DNA of 64,000 nt. Origin: Paracoccaceae bacterium (GTDB lineage: Bacteria; Pseudomonadota; Alphaproteobacteria; Rhodobacterales; Rhodobacteraceae). The stretch is taken from assembly GCA_003567315.1 (NCBI GenBank), contig PWZT01000054.1, positions 1-64,000 on the forward strand, in the 5' to 3' direction. The position numbers were made by a program, and so were the translations under genes. Under the pieces are notes generated by a model. It was not told where the DNA came from. It saw nothing but the letters and a program-made list of their open reading frames with translations, and ran no database searches. Below are positions 18,499 to 28,456 of this stretch, piece after piece; position 1 is the stretch's first letter; each line of letters starts with the position of its first letter.

Positions 18499-21400
18499 TC
18501 TGCTTCGCCCCTTCCTTGTCATAGACCACCGGATCCACGATCCGCGCCTTGATGTGTTTGTCGCCGTCGCCTGCGAAGGTGATCTCCTCGCCCATCCGCT
18601 CCGGCCCGCGCTCTACCAACCCCATCGCGATCCCGCGCCCCAGCGTGGCGGAGAAATAGGTGGAGGTCACGCGGCCTTCGGTGATCGCCTGCCCGTTGGC
18701 ATTCTTGCCGGGCCGGACCGCCAGCGCGCCATGCGGCAGCACCGAGCCATCGAGTGTCTCGAGCCCCACGAGCTTCCAGCGCATCGGGTCGATCATCGCT
18801 TCGCGTTCCATCCCGCGCTTGCCGAGGAAATCGGTCTTCTTCTTGCTGATGGCCCAGTTCAGCCCCAGATCCTGCGGGATCACCGTGCCGTCGGTTTCAT
18901 CGCCGATCATGATGAAGCCCTTTTCGGCACGTAGAATGTGCAGGGCCTCGGTGCCGTAAGGCATGATGCCCATATCGGCCCCTTCTGCCGTCAGCCTGTC
19001 CCAGAAGGCGCGGCCCTGGCTTGCGGGCACGGCGATCTCGAAGCTCAACTCGCCCGAGAAGCTGATGCGGAACACGCGCGTATCAAAGCCGCCGATCTGG
19101 CCATCGGCCCATGCCATGAAGGGCAGCGTCTCGGGTGACAGATCCATGCCGCCCAGCCGTTCCAGCAGGGTGCGCGCCTTCGGCCCGACCACGGCGATCT
19201 GCGCGAACTGTTCGGTGAGGTTGACCGTGTGGACCTTCCAGTCCCACCATTCGCATTGCAGCCAGTCTTCCATCCAGCCATGGACGTGATCGGCCCCGCC
19301 GGAGGTCGTATGGACAAGGAAGGACTGTTCATCGAGCCGCGCCACGACCCCGTCATCCATCAGAAAGCCGTTTTCGTTGCACATCAGCCCGTAGCGGCAT
19401 TTGCCGGGCTTCAGGTTGCTCATCATGTTGGTGTAGAGCATGTCCATGAAGCGGCCTGCATCCGGCCCGGAGACGAGGATCTTTCCCAAGGTCGAGGCAT
19501 CGAGCAGCGCCACATTCTCGCGGGCGTTCTTGACCTCGCGATTGACGGCCTGATCGCGCGTCTCACCCGCGCGGCGGTAGGTGTAGGGGCGGCGCCACTG
19601 GCCCACTGGCTCCCAATCCGCGCCATTGGCTGCGTGCCAGTCATGCAGCGGCGAGCGGCGCAGCGGCTGGAAAATCGGCCCGCGCGCCTCGCCTGCGATC
19701 GCGCCGATCGAGATGGGCGTGTAGGGCGGGCGGAATGTGGTCGTGCCTGTGGCCGGGATCGGTTGACCCAGAGCATCAGAAAGCACGGCGAGGCCATTGA
19801 TATTGCTCAGTTTACCCTGATCGGTCGCCATGCCGAGCGTGGTGTAGCGTTTGGCATGTTCGACCGATTGATAGCCCTCGCGCGCGGCCAGTTGAATATC
19901 GGAGACCTTCACATCGTTCTGGAAATCGAGCCACATCTTCATGCGCAGATCATATTCGGCCTTGCGCGGCATCATCCAGACCGGCTCCATTGGCGCTTCC
20001 GGCGCCGCGGCGTCCTGCGCGGGTTTCATGTTTTTCGTTTTGAAACCAGCGGCTTCGCTTGCGTTCTTGCCAGCCTCATGCGCATTGGCCAGCACTGCGC
20101 CCATCTCGCCGTCAGCGGAACCGCAGACCCGCACGAAGCCCTTGCCGTCATTGCCCAGCGGCGGGCGGTCAGGGTCGGGGCGGAAATAGCTGCCGGCCTC
20201 GTCCCATGTGAGCTTGCCGCCGCAATGGGACCACAGATGCACGACAGGCGACCAGCCGCCCGACATCGCCACGGCATCGCAGGAGAACACGTCTGTATGC
20301 GCCGTGCCCTTGCTGTCGATGCGGCAGATCTCGACGCCAGTGACGCGCTTGCCGCCCTTGACCTTGCGAATGCCCTTGCCGGTCAGCACGCGGATGCCGT
20401 GGGCGCGGGCGGCCTCGGGCAGTGCGCCTGTCGCCTCTGCGCGCGCATCGACCACGGCCTGTACGCCAACTCCGGCCTTGCGCAGCGCGATGGCCGTGCG
20501 ATAGGCGTCATCATTATTGGTGACCACGACCACATCGCGCCCCGGCGCGACGGCGTAATTCACCACATAATCGCGCATGGCAGAGGCGAGCATGACGCCG
20601 GGAATATCATTACCCGCAAAGGACAAGGGCCGCTCGATCGCACCGGTTGCAGTGATGATCTGGCCCGCACGCATCCGCCAAAGCCTGTGGCGCGGCGCGT
20701 CGCTTTCGGGGGCGTGGTCGGTCAGGCGCTCATAGCCCAGCACATAGCCATGATCATGCACGCCCGCGCCCATGCAGCGCAGGCGAAGCTGGACATTCTC
20801 CATCGCCTCGAGGGTTTCAACTGTGGCCTTGACCCAGTCATCGGCGGGTTTGCCGTCGATCTCGACCCCATCCACAGGCGCGCGACCGCCCCAATGGGCG
20901 GTTTGCTCCCAGAGCGCCACGCGCGCACCAGATTGCGCGGCTGTGAGCGCCGCCTGCAGGCCCGCTATACCGCCGCCGATGACCAGCACATCGCAGAAGC
21001 CATAGATCTGCTCGTAGCGATCCGGGTCGCGGGCCTTCTCGGAGGGCGCCTTGCCGAGGCCCGCCGAGCGGCGGATGATCGGCTCATAGACATGCTTCCA
21101 GAAGGCACGCGGTTGCAGGAAGGTCTTGTAATAGAAGCCCGCTGTCAGGAATTGCGGCACCAGATTGTTTAGCGCCAGCACGTCGAAATCGAGGCTCGGC
21201 CAATGGTTCTGGCTCTCGGCCACAAGCCCGTCGAACAGCTCGGTCGTGGTGGCGCGCTGGTTGGGCTCGAACCGGTCACCCTTGCCCAGACCCACCAGCG
21301 CGTTGGGCTCCTCGGCCCCTGCGGCGACAACGCCGCGCGGGCGGTGATACTTGAACGACCGGCCCAGCAGGGTCTGGCCATTGGCAAGCAGACTTGCGGC

Positions 21401-21505
21401 GAGCGTATCGCCGGCAAAGCCTGTCATGTGCTTGCCGTTGAAGGTGAATTTCCGGGGCGCGTTGCGGTCGATCAACCGGCCCCCCTGCGCGAGGCGATGG
21501 CTCAT
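18491..21505 (-). CDS. soxA: Sarcosine oxidase alpha subunit
   Basis: 1004 aa; MSHRLAQGGRLIDRNAPRKFTFNGKHMTGFAGDTLAASLLANG, CDVLVIGGGIAGLQAALTAAQSG, aminomethyltransferase-like C-terminus. Confidence 0.95.
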   Translation of the reverse strand: MSHRLAQGGRLIDRNAPRKFTFNGKHMTGFAGDTLAASLLANGQTLLGRSFKYHRPRGVVAAGAEEPNALVGLGKGDRFEPNQRATTTELFDGLVAESQNHWPSLDFDVLALNNLVPQFLTAGFYYKTFLQPRAFWKHVYEPIIRRSAGLGKAPSEKARDPDRYEQIYGFCDVLVIGGGIAGLQAALTAAQSGARVALWEQTAHWGGRAPVDGVEIDGKPADDWVKATVETLEAMENVQLRLRCMGAGVHDHGYVLGYERLTDHAPESDAPRHRLWRMRAGQIITATGAIERPLSFAGNDIPGVMLASAMRDYVVNYAVAPGRDVVVVTNNDDAYRTAIALRKAGVGVQAVVDARAEATGALPEAARAHGIRVLTGKGIRKVKGGKRVTGVEICRIDSKGTAHTDVFSCDAVAMSGGWSPVVHLWSHCGGKLTWDEAGSYFRPDPDRPPLGNDGKGFVRVCGSADGEMGAVLANAHEAGKNASEAAGFKTKNMKPAQDAAAPEAPMEPVWMMPRKAEYDLRMKMWLDFQNDVKVSDIQLAAREGYQSVEHAKRYTTLGMATDQGKLSNINGLAVLSDALGQPIPATGTTTFRPPYTPISIGAIAGEARGPIFQPLRRSPLHDWHAANGADWEPVGQWRRPYTYRRAGETRDQAVNREVKNARENVALLDASTLGKILVSGPDAGRFMDMLYTNMMSNLKPGKCRYGLMCNENGFLMDDGVVARLDEQSFLVHTTSGGADHVHGWMEDWLQCEWWDWKVHTVNLTEQFAQIAVVGPKARTLLERLGGMDLSPETLPFMAWADGQIGGFDTRVFRISFSGELSFEIAVPASQGRAFWDRLTAEGADMGIMPYGTEALHILRAEKGFIMIGDETDGTVIPQDLGLNWAISKKKTDFLGKRGMEREAMIDPMRWKLVGLETLDGSVLPHGALAVRPGKNANGQAITEGRVTSTYFSATLGRGIAMGLVERGPERMGEEITFAGDGDKHIKARIVDPVVYDKEGAKQNV

Positions 21506-21825
21506 GCGTAGCCCTCCCAATCCGGGCGTCTGGCCTTGATTTTCTCGACGATCTCTGCGGGCGGTTCGGTGGTCTGCGCCGGATAGGTGCCAAAGACCTC
21601 GAGCATCACAGTGTCCCGTGCCGCAAGGAACCACTTGCCGCAGCCATAGGCGTGCCGCCAGCGCTCGAAATGCACGCCGCGCGGGTTCTTGCGATTGAAC
21701 ATGTAGGATTCGTAATCCTCATCCGCCGAGCCGGGGCCGAAACGCTTGAGATGCGCTTCGCCGCCCGGGGCGAATTCGGTTTCTTCGGCAGTGACGCCGC
21801 AACAGGGGCAAGTCAGCAGCAGCAT
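21502..21825 (-). CDS. soxD: Sarcosine oxidase delta subunit
   Basis: 107 aa; MLLLTCPCCGVTAEETEFAPGGEAHLKRFGPGSADEDYESYMFNRKNPRGVHFERWRHAYGCGKWF. Confidence 0.95.
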   Translation of the reverse strand: MLLLTCPCCGVTAEETEFAPGGEAHLKRFGPGSADEDYESYMFNRKNPRGVHFERWRHAYGCGKWFLAARDTVMLEVFGTYPAQTTEPPAEIVEKIKARRPDWEGYA

Positions 21826-21861
21826 GGCGCGGCCCTCCTTGTGGCAGGGCGCGCCTGCCAC

Positions 21862-22047
21862 TCAGTCTGTGGGGATAGTGAATGCGGGCGGGCGCGTGTC
21901 CACCAACGGCCCGGCGAGCCCGCCGGATGTCTGCGCCCACATGATACCTGCGATGGCCAGCGGCACGAAGATGCCAACAGCGAAGCCCGCGAGTTTCTGG
22001 CCGTTCGCCTGTGCCCGCGCGATGATGTTTCCGTTTTTTCTGCGCAT
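21862..22047 (-). CDS. Small single-TM protein in sarcosine oxidase operon
   Basis: 61 aa MRRKNGNIIARAQANGQKLAGFAVGIFVPLAIAGIMWAQTSGGLAGPLVDTRPPAFTIPTD, between soxB and soxD on the same strand. Confidence 0.55.
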   Translation of the reverse strand: MRRKNGNIIARAQANGQKLAGFAVGIFVPLAIAGIMWAQTSGGLAGPLVDTRPPAFTIPTD

Positions 22048-22153
22048 GGTGCCTCCATGGTTTGTTGCTTCGCAGATATAGACTTGCGCGCGAAAATCAC
22101 GAGAGGCGTGTTGAAGATTACGCGAGATTTGGCCGAGGCCGCGATCATGCCCA

Positions 22154-23398
22154 TCAATGCGCCACCCCTGCGGCCACGCTTTCGTCGATGAAGCGACCTT
22201 CGCGGAACCGCGACAGCGTGAAGGCATCGGTCAGCGGGCTGTGGCCCTTGGCCATCAGCTCCGCCATCGCCCAGCCCGAGCCCGGCGTGGCCTTGAACCC
22301 GCCTGTGCCCCAGCCGCAATTGATGAAGCAATTGCCCAGCGGGGTTTTCGAGATGATGGGCGAGCGGTCGCCGGTCATGTCCACGATCCCGCCCCATTGG
22401 CGCAGCATCTTGAGGCGCGAGATCATCGGAAAGGTCTCGACCAGCGCGCGCACGGTTTCCTCGACATGGTGCCACGAGCCGCGCTGGGTGTAGTTGTTGA
22501 ATCCGTCAGCACCACCGCCGATGACCATTTCGCCCTTGTCGGATTGCGACATATAGCCATGCACCGTGTTGGCCATCACGACCACATCCATGCAGGGCTT
22601 GATCGGCTCGGAGACCAGCGCCTGAAGGGCTACCGATTCCACTGGCAGGCGGAACCCCGCCATATCGGCCAGCGCGCCGGAATGACCCGCGACCACGATG
22701 CCGAGTTTCTTGCAGCCGATCGTGCCCTTTGTCGTGTTGACGGCTGTGACCTCGCCCCCGGCTGACTCAACGCCCGTGACGGCGCATTGCTCGATCACAT
22801 GCATGCCCATGTCGGAGCAGGCCCGCGCATAACCCCAGGCGACGGCATCATGGCGCGCCGTGCCCGCGCGCGCCTGCCAGAGCGCGCCCAGCACCGGGTA
22901 GCGCGGCCCGTCGAGATTGATGATCGGCACGAGCTTCTTGACTTCGGCGGGCGAGATGAAGCGCGTATCGACCCCTTGCAGCGCATTGGCGCGTTCGGTG
23001 CGCAGATAGCCGCGTTTCTCATGCTCGGTCTGGGCGAGCATCATCACGCCGCGCGGCGAGAACATGATGTTGTAGTTGAGCTGCTGCGAGAGCGTCTCGT
23101 AGAGCGCGCGGGATTTCTCGTAGATCGCGGCGGAGGGGTCTTGCAGATAGTTCGAGCGGATGATGGTGGTATTGCGCCCGGTATTGCCGCCGCCGAGCCA
23201 GCCTTTCTCGATCACCGCGACATTGCGGATGCCGAAGCGATGGCCGAGGTAATAGGCGGTCGCCAGCCCATGCCCGCCTGCGCCCACGATCACCACATCG
23301 TAGTGGTCACGCGGCTCGGGGCTTTTCCAGGCCTCGCCCCAGCCCTTGTGCTGGCGAAAGGCCTCTCGGGCGATGGCGAAGGCGGAATAACGGGGCAT
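22154..23398 (-). CDS. soxB: Sarcosine oxidase beta subunit
   Basis: 414 aa; MPRYSAFAIAREAFRQHKGWGEAWKSPEPRDHYDVVIVGAGGHGLATAYYLG. Confidence 0.96.
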   Translation of the reverse strand: MPRYSAFAIAREAFRQHKGWGEAWKSPEPRDHYDVVIVGAGGHGLATAYYLGHRFGIRNVAVIEKGWLGGGNTGRNTTIIRSNYLQDPSAAIYEKSRALYETLSQQLNYNIMFSPRGVMMLAQTEHEKRGYLRTERANALQGVDTRFISPAEVKKLVPIINLDGPRYPVLGALWQARAGTARHDAVAWGYARACSDMGMHVIEQCAVTGVESAGGEVTAVNTTKGTIGCKKLGIVVAGHSGALADMAGFRLPVESVALQALVSEPIKPCMDVVVMANTVHGYMSQSDKGEMVIGGGADGFNNYTQRGSWHHVEETVRALVETFPMISRLKMLRQWGGIVDMTGDRSPIISKTPLGNCFINCGWGTGGFKATPGSGWAMAELMAKGHSPLTDAFTLSRFREGRFIDESVAAGVAH

Positions 23399-23614
23399 GG
23401 CAGCGTCGCTCCTGCAGCGGAATCTGGGTGCTATGTGGCTTACACAAGCGCGCGCGGGTTTGCCAGATACGGCATGATGAAGGTCAAAAACGAAATCGCA
23501 TCTGCCTGCGACCGGGCGTCGCGTTTTGCGCGATTGTGAGGCGAAACCGGGGGATTCCGGCTTTTGTCGCAGGCCAGGACAGGCTAGACAAGCGGCGCTG
23601 GATCAGGAGGTTCG

Positions 23615-24880
23615 ATGAGCATTATTCTCCAGGCGGCCGGATTTGTCGTGATCGCGCTCCTTGTGGGGGGTGTCCTGTTGCGGGCGATGGCTCAGGCCGG
23701 GCAGGCGGCTGCCGCCGATGGGACCGATCGTGCGATGCGGGTCTATCGCGACCAGTTGTCCGAAGTGGAGCGCGATCTTGCGCGCGGCACGATCAGCGAG
23801 GCCGAGGCCGAACGTCTGCGGCTGGAGATCTCGCGCCGCATTCTCGATCTCGACAAGGACCGAGAAGGGCGCCGGGTGGGCGGGCCATCGCCCAAGCCGA
23901 TGCGCTATACCGCGCTGGCGGTCATCGTCGTGGCCGTTCTGGGCAGCGGTGCGCTTTACATGAGCTATGGCGCGCCGGGCTATCGCGACATGCCGTTGCT
24001 GGAGCGCCATGCCGAGGCTGAGGAAAGACGGCAGTCGCGCCCGCGTCAGGCCGAGCTTGAGGCGCAGGTGACGAGCCGCTTCACCGAGCCGGTCGAGTTC
24101 GAAGGCCGTGCGGATCTGGAGCCGATGGTAGAGCAATTGCGCGAGGCGCTCGCCGACCGTCCTCTTGATATTCGCGGCCATAGTCTGCTTGCGCAGAACG
24201 AGGCGCGGCTGGGCAATTTCCGTGCGGCCATCGAGGCGCAGGAGCGCGTCATCGAATTGCGCGGGGACGAGGCGACAGGAGAGGATTATGCCTATCTGGT
24301 CGATCTGATGGTGATCGCCGCCGGGGGTTTCGTGTCGCCCGAGGCGGAGGCCATGATCGAGCAGACGCTGCGGCGCGATGCGTCGAACGGGGTCGCTCTA
24401 TACTATTCGGGGCGTCTCTATGCGCAGACCGGGCGGCCCGACATGACCTTCCGCATCTGGCGCAGGCTGCATGACATCAGCCCCGGCGATGCCCCCTGGA
24501 TGGGCGAAATTCGTTCCGCGCTGCCGGAGTTGGCGCAAATCTCGGGCGAGCCGCGCTTCCAGTTGCCGCCGCGCCCGGCACCGGCCGGGGCGCGCGTGCC
24601 CGATGAGATCGATATCGAGGCCGCCGAGGAGCTGGATCCCGAAGAGCGCGACGAGATGATCGCGGGCATGGTTGACGGCTTGATGGCGCGGCTTGCGAAT
24701 GACGGCGGCACGGCGGACGAATGGGCACAGCTTATCCGCGCGCTGGGCGTGCTCGAGCGCGAGGATGATGCAGTCGCCATTCTGCAGGAGGCGCGCACGG
24801 TCTTTGCGGCACGCGCCGAGGATCTGGCATTGATCAATGCCGCCGCCGATGAAGCCAATCTCAGCACGCCCGGCCCCTGA
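23615..24880 (+). CDS. ccmI: c-type cytochrome biogenesis protein CcmI
   Basis: 421 aa; MRVYRDQLSEVERDLARGTISEAEAERLRLEISRRIL followed by TPR-like region. Confidence 0.88.
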   Translation: MSIILQAAGFVVIALLVGGVLLRAMAQAGQAAAADGTDRAMRVYRDQLSEVERDLARGTISEAEAERLRLEISRRILDLDKDREGRRVGGPSPKPMRYTALAVIVVAVLGSGALYMSYGAPGYRDMPLLERHAEAEERRQSRPRQAELEAQVTSRFTEPVEFEGRADLEPMVEQLREALADRPLDIRGHSLLAQNEARLGNFRAAIEAQERVIELRGDEATGEDYAYLVDLMVIAAGGFVSPEAEAMIEQTLRRDASNGVALYYSGRLYAQTGRPDMTFRIWRRLHDISPGDAPWMGEIRSALPELAQISGEPRFQLPPRPAPAGARVPDEIDIEAAEELDPEERDEMIAGMVDGLMARLANDGGTADEWAQLIRALGVLEREDDAVAILQEARTVFAARAEDLALINAAADEANLSTPGP

Positions 24881-25362
24881 TGCCAGTGCTCGACCCGTTC
24901 GAGACCTTTGCGGCCAGTCTGCGCCCGATGCAGGCGCTGGCCGGGCTGGATTTTGGCGAGAAGACCATAGGGGTGGCGGTGTCTGACCGGCTGCGTTCGA
25001 TCGCCTCGCCGCTGGCCACGATCCGGCGCAAGAAATTCGGGGTCGATGCGGCGGCGCTTCTGAAGATCGTGTCTGAGCGTGAGATCGGCGGGCTGGTGCT
25101 GGGGCTGCCGCGCAACATGGATGGCTCGGAAGGGCCGCGCTGCCAGTCCACCCGGGCCTTCGCGCGCAATCTTGCGGCGCTGACCGATTTGCCCATCGGG
25201 TTCTGGGATGAGCGGCTTTCGACCGTGGCGGCCGAGCGCGCGCTTCTGGAGGCTGACACGTCGCGGCGCAGACGTGCCGAAGTGATCGACCATGTGGCAG
25301 CGGGGGTCATTTTGCAGGGTGCGCTGGATCGTTTGGCGGTCATGGGGCGCGAAAATAGCTAG
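24880..25362 (+). CDS. ruvX: Putative pre-16S rRNA nuclease / Holliday junction resolvase YqgF
   Basis: 160 aa; ALAGLDFGEKTIGVAVSDRLRSIASPL, GLVLGLPRNMDGSEGPRCQ, WDERLSTVAAERAL. Confidence 0.95.
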   Translation: MPVLDPFETFAASLRPMQALAGLDFGEKTIGVAVSDRLRSIASPLATIRRKKFGVDAAALLKIVSEREIGGLVLGLPRNMDGSEGPRCQSTRAFARNLAALTDLPIGFWDERLSTVAAERALLEADTSRRRRAEVIDHVAAGVILQGALDRLAVMGRENS

Positions 25363-25434
25363 AATTGGCGTTTTCGGGCTGGCAAGCCGATGCGCGATGG
25401 TTAGATTGCCCGCAGGCGAGAACGAGCAGGTGCA

Positions 25435-25674
25435 ATGAAAGATCGGGCCGAGGCGAAGCAGGAGATTGAAAGCCCCTGCGTGCAGATTTGCGTCATCCAT
25501 CCCGAGACGCGGCTCTGCGCGGGGTGTTTGCGCAGTATCGAGGAGATCACGGCCTGGTCGCGCATGACCCCGGAAGCGCGGCGCGAGATCATGGCGGAAT
25601 TGCCTGCGCGACAAGGCCAGCATGCCCAGCGCCGTGGTGGCAGGGCGGGGCGCATGGCGCGGCGTTTTGATTGA
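25435..25674 (+). CDS. DUF1289 domain protein
   Basis: 79 aa; SPCVQICVIHPETRLCAGCLRSIEEITAWSRMTPEARREIMAEL cysteine motif. Confidence 0.88.
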   Translation: MKDRAEAKQEIESPCVQICVIHPETRLCAGCLRSIEEITAWSRMTPEARREIMAELPARQGQHAQRRGGRAGRMARRFD

Positions 25675-25682
25675 TCCGCCAG

Positions 25683-25699
25683 TCAAGTTTGTGACTTGA
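25683..25699. promoter_or_regulatory. Palindrome TCAAGT-TTGTG-ACTTGA downstream of the DUF1289 gene / upstream of ABC operon
   Basis: 6-bp perfect inverted repeat, 5-nt spacer. Confidence 0.35.
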
Positions 25700-25734
25700 A
25701 TCCCGGTGGCAGGCCAGTAATCTGTCAGCATTGT

Positions 25735-25759
25735 GTAACAGTCGTTGCAATTCTGTTAC
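25735..25759. promoter_or_regulatory. Inverted repeat GTAACAG-N11-CTGTTAC upstream of ABC transporter operon
   Basis: 7-bp perfect arms ~100 bp upstream of the 25856 start. Confidence 0.4.
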
Positions 25760-25855
25760 CCACACGCATGATACAAGCCAAGGGACCAGAGGGTCTACGG
25801 ATCGCGCGCGGACGCATGCCTGCGCGCCACTGGCTGAACAACTTGGAGAAAGAAC

Positions 25856-27418
25856 ATGAACAATACTCGAAACCGCCATGGTGTCACGCGGCGCGGTCTG
25901 CTCAAAGGGGCGACCGCGATGGGCGCCGCCGGTCTGATCCTGCCCGCGAGTTACCGCGCCGCGCGCGCCGAGCCGCAGCAGGGTGGCACATTCCGCATCG
26001 GTCTGGGGCATGGCAACTCCACCGACAGCTACGATCCCGGGCTGATCGACAACCTTTATTCGCAGGTCTTTGCTGCCGCGCGTCATAACCAGCTCATCGA
26101 GGTGGATGCGGATGGCCAGTTGATCCCCGAAATCGCGGAAAGCTGGGAGTCGGATGACGGCCAGACATGGGTGTTCCGTATCCGCCAGGGTGTCACCTTC
26201 CACTCCGGCAAGGATGTCACGGTCGAGGATGTGCTGGCCTCGCTCAACCATCATCGCGGCGAGGATGCGACCTCGGCGATCAAGCAGTTCTTCGATCCGG
26301 TGACGGATATCAGCATCGACGGGCAGAATATCGTGGTCACGCTGGAAGCGCCGAACGGTGATTTCGCCTATCTGATGTCGGATTATCATATCGCGATCAT
26401 GCCCAGCATCGATGGCCGGATCGACCCGACCTCCTCGGATGGTTGCGGCCCTTATGTGGTGGAGAGCTTCGAGCCCGGTGTGGAGGCGACGTTGAACCGC
26501 TTCCCGGATTACTGGAAGCCCGATCGCGGCCATTTCGACCGGGTGGAGATCCTCGCGATCCTCGATTCGGCGGCGCGGCTGAATGCGCTGATGACCGGGC
26601 AGGTGGATCTGATCGACCAGATCGACCCGGCCACGATCAGCATGCTTGAGGCACAGGGCGCGGCCAATATCCTCTCGATCCCGGGCAATGCGCATTATGT
26701 CTTCCCGATGGACAGCCGCGAAGCACCTTTCAACGACAATAATGTGCGGCTGGCGCTGAAATACGCCATCGACCGTCAGCAGATGGTGGATACGATCCTC
26801 GGCGGGCATGGGGCTGTGTCCAATGACAACCCCATCGGCCCGGCCAACCGCTATTTCTACGCGGATATGGAGGCCAAGACCTTCGACCCCGACCGCGCGC
26901 GACACTATCTGCGCAAGGCCGATATGGAGTCGCTGACCGTCAATCTGCATGTGGCCGATGCCGCCTTCGCGGGGGCCGTGGATGCGGGCGCCCTCTATGC
27001 AGAGACTGCGGCGCAATCCGGTATCACCATCAACCTCGTGCGCGAGCCCAATGATGGCTATTGGGACAATGTCTGGATGCAGAAACCCTTCGTGGCGAGC
27101 TACTGGGGCGGACGCGCGGTCGAGGACCATATGTTCACCACGGGCTATGCTGCGGGCGCGGCTTGGAATGACAGCTTCTGGGAGCATGATCGGTTCAACG
27201 AATTGCTGGTGAAAGCCCGCTCGGAAGTGGATGAGGATCTGCGCCGCGAGATGTATCAGGAGATGCAGCGCATCGTGTCCTTCGAGGGTGCGGTCGTGAT
27301 CCCGATGTACAACAATTACGTGATGGCCACGGCGACCAATGTGGCGACCCCCGATCAGGTTTCGGCCAACTGGAACCTCGACGGGTTCCGCTGCGTCGAG
27401 CGCTGGTGGTTCGCCTGA
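25856..27418 (+). CDS. Peptide-type ABC transporter substrate-binding protein (Tat signal)
   Basis: 520 aa; VTRRGLLKGATAMGAAGLILPA twin-arginine leader, SBP family 5 features (ESWESDDGQTWVFRIRQGVTFHSGKDVTVEDV). Confidence 0.93.
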   Translation: MNNTRNRHGVTRRGLLKGATAMGAAGLILPASYRAARAEPQQGGTFRIGLGHGNSTDSYDPGLIDNLYSQVFAAARHNQLIEVDADGQLIPEIAESWESDDGQTWVFRIRQGVTFHSGKDVTVEDVLASLNHHRGEDATSAIKQFFDPVTDISIDGQNIVVTLEAPNGDFAYLMSDYHIAIMPSIDGRIDPTSSDGCGPYVVESFEPGVEATLNRFPDYWKPDRGHFDRVEILAILDSAARLNALMTGQVDLIDQIDPATISMLEAQGAANILSIPGNAHYVFPMDSREAPFNDNNVRLALKYAIDRQQMVDTILGGHGAVSNDNPIGPANRYFYADMEAKTFDPDRARHYLRKADMESLTVNLHVADAAFAGAVDAGALYAETAAQSGITINLVREPNDGYWDNVWMQKPFVASYWGGRAVEDHMFTTGYAAGAAWNDSFWEHDRFNELLVKARSEVDEDLRREMYQEMQRIVSFEGAVVIPMYNNYVMATATNVATPDQVSANWNLDGFRCVERWWFA

Positions 27419-27425
27419 TCTGACT

Positions 27426-27454
27426 GCCCCGCCCCCTTGCGTTCGGGGGCGGGG
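27426..27454. promoter_or_regulatory. Intercistronic stem-loop between substrate-binding protein and permease genes
   Basis: CCCCGCCCCC-TTGCGTT-CGGGGGCGGGG type hairpin, no T-tract (followed by TGTTTCGC). Confidence 0.6.
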
Positions 27455-27499
27455 TGTTTCGCCCGGTTGCGGGCGCAAGAGCAATAAACAGGGGGGACA

Positions 27500-28453
27500 A
27501 TGCACGCCGTCCTCATCATGATCCTGCAGCGGCTCGCGCTGGGGCTGCTGACGCTCTTCGTCGTGTCGGTGGTCATCTTCGGCGCGACCGAGCTTCTGCC
27601 CGGCGATCTCGCCTCGACACTGCTGGGGCAGGCCGCCACGCCCGAGACCGTGGCTGCGCTGCGCCGCCAGCTTGGGCTCGATCAGCCTGCGCCCGTGCGC
27701 TACTGGGCCTGGCTGACAGGGGTGCTGCAAGGCGATTTCGGCACGTCGCTGGCCACGCGCCGCCCGATCGCCGATATGCTGGCCGCGCGGCTGGGCAACA
27801 CGATCTTCCTTGCGCTCTATGCGGCGGCGCTTGCCGTGCCGCTCGCGCTGATCCTCGGGATCCTTGCAGCACTCTGGCGCAATTCGCTGTTCGACCGCGT
27901 GGCCAATGCCGGGGCGCTGTCGGCGATTTCCTTCCCGGAATTCTTCATCGCCTATATCCTGATCTATCTGCTGGCGCAGAGTGGCTATTTCCCCTCGATG
28001 GTCCGGCTTTCACCCGCCATGTCGCTGGGCGACAAGCTTTATGCCAGCTTTCTGCCCGCGCTGACGCTCACGCTCGTCGTCACTGCGCATATGATGCGCA
28101 TGACGCGGGCCGCGATCATAAACCTGCTGGCCTCGCCCTATATCGAGATGGCGCGGCTGAAGGGGGTCTCGCCCCTGCGCATCGTGCTGCGCCACGCGCT
28201 GCCCAATGCGCTCGCGCCCATCATCAATGTGATCGCGATCAATCTGGCCTATCTGATCACTGGTGTGGTCGTGGTCGAAGTGGTGTTCGTCTATCCGGGG
28301 CTGGGGCAGTTGATGGTGGATTCGGTCTCCAAGCGCGACATTGCCGTGGTGCAGGCCATCGCGCTGATTTTCGCCTCGGCCTATGTCCTGCTGAACCTGA
28401 CAGCGGATGTGCTCTCGACGCTGACCAACCCGCGCCTGATGCGGAGGAAATAG
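27500..28453 (+). CDS. Peptide-type ABC transporter permease (DppB-like)
   Basis: 317 aa; LGLDQPAPVRYWAWLTGVLQGDFGTSL, EMARLKGVSPLRIVLRHALPNALAP EAA motif. Confidence 0.94.
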   Translation: MHAVLIMILQRLALGLLTLFVVSVVIFGATELLPGDLASTLLGQAATPETVAALRRQLGLDQPAPVRYWAWLTGVLQGDFGTSLATRRPIADMLAARLGNTIFLALYAAALAVPLALILGILAALWRNSLFDRVANAGALSAISFPEFFIAYILIYLLAQSGYFPSMVRLSPAMSLGDKLYASFLPALTLTLVVTAHMMRMTRAAIINLLASPYIEMARLKGVSPLRIVLRHALPNALAPIINVIAINLAYLITGVVVVEVVFVYPGLGQLMVDSVSKRDIAVVQAIALIFASAYVLLNLTADVLSTLTNPRLMRRK

Positions 28454-28456
28454 GCG

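Noticed and set aside
19229-21172. 647-aa + strand ORF
   Set aside because: Shadow of soxA on the opposite strand.
25589-27730. 713-aa - strand ORF
   Set aside because: Antisense to the substrate-binding protein gene; His/Arg/Asp-rich shadow composition.
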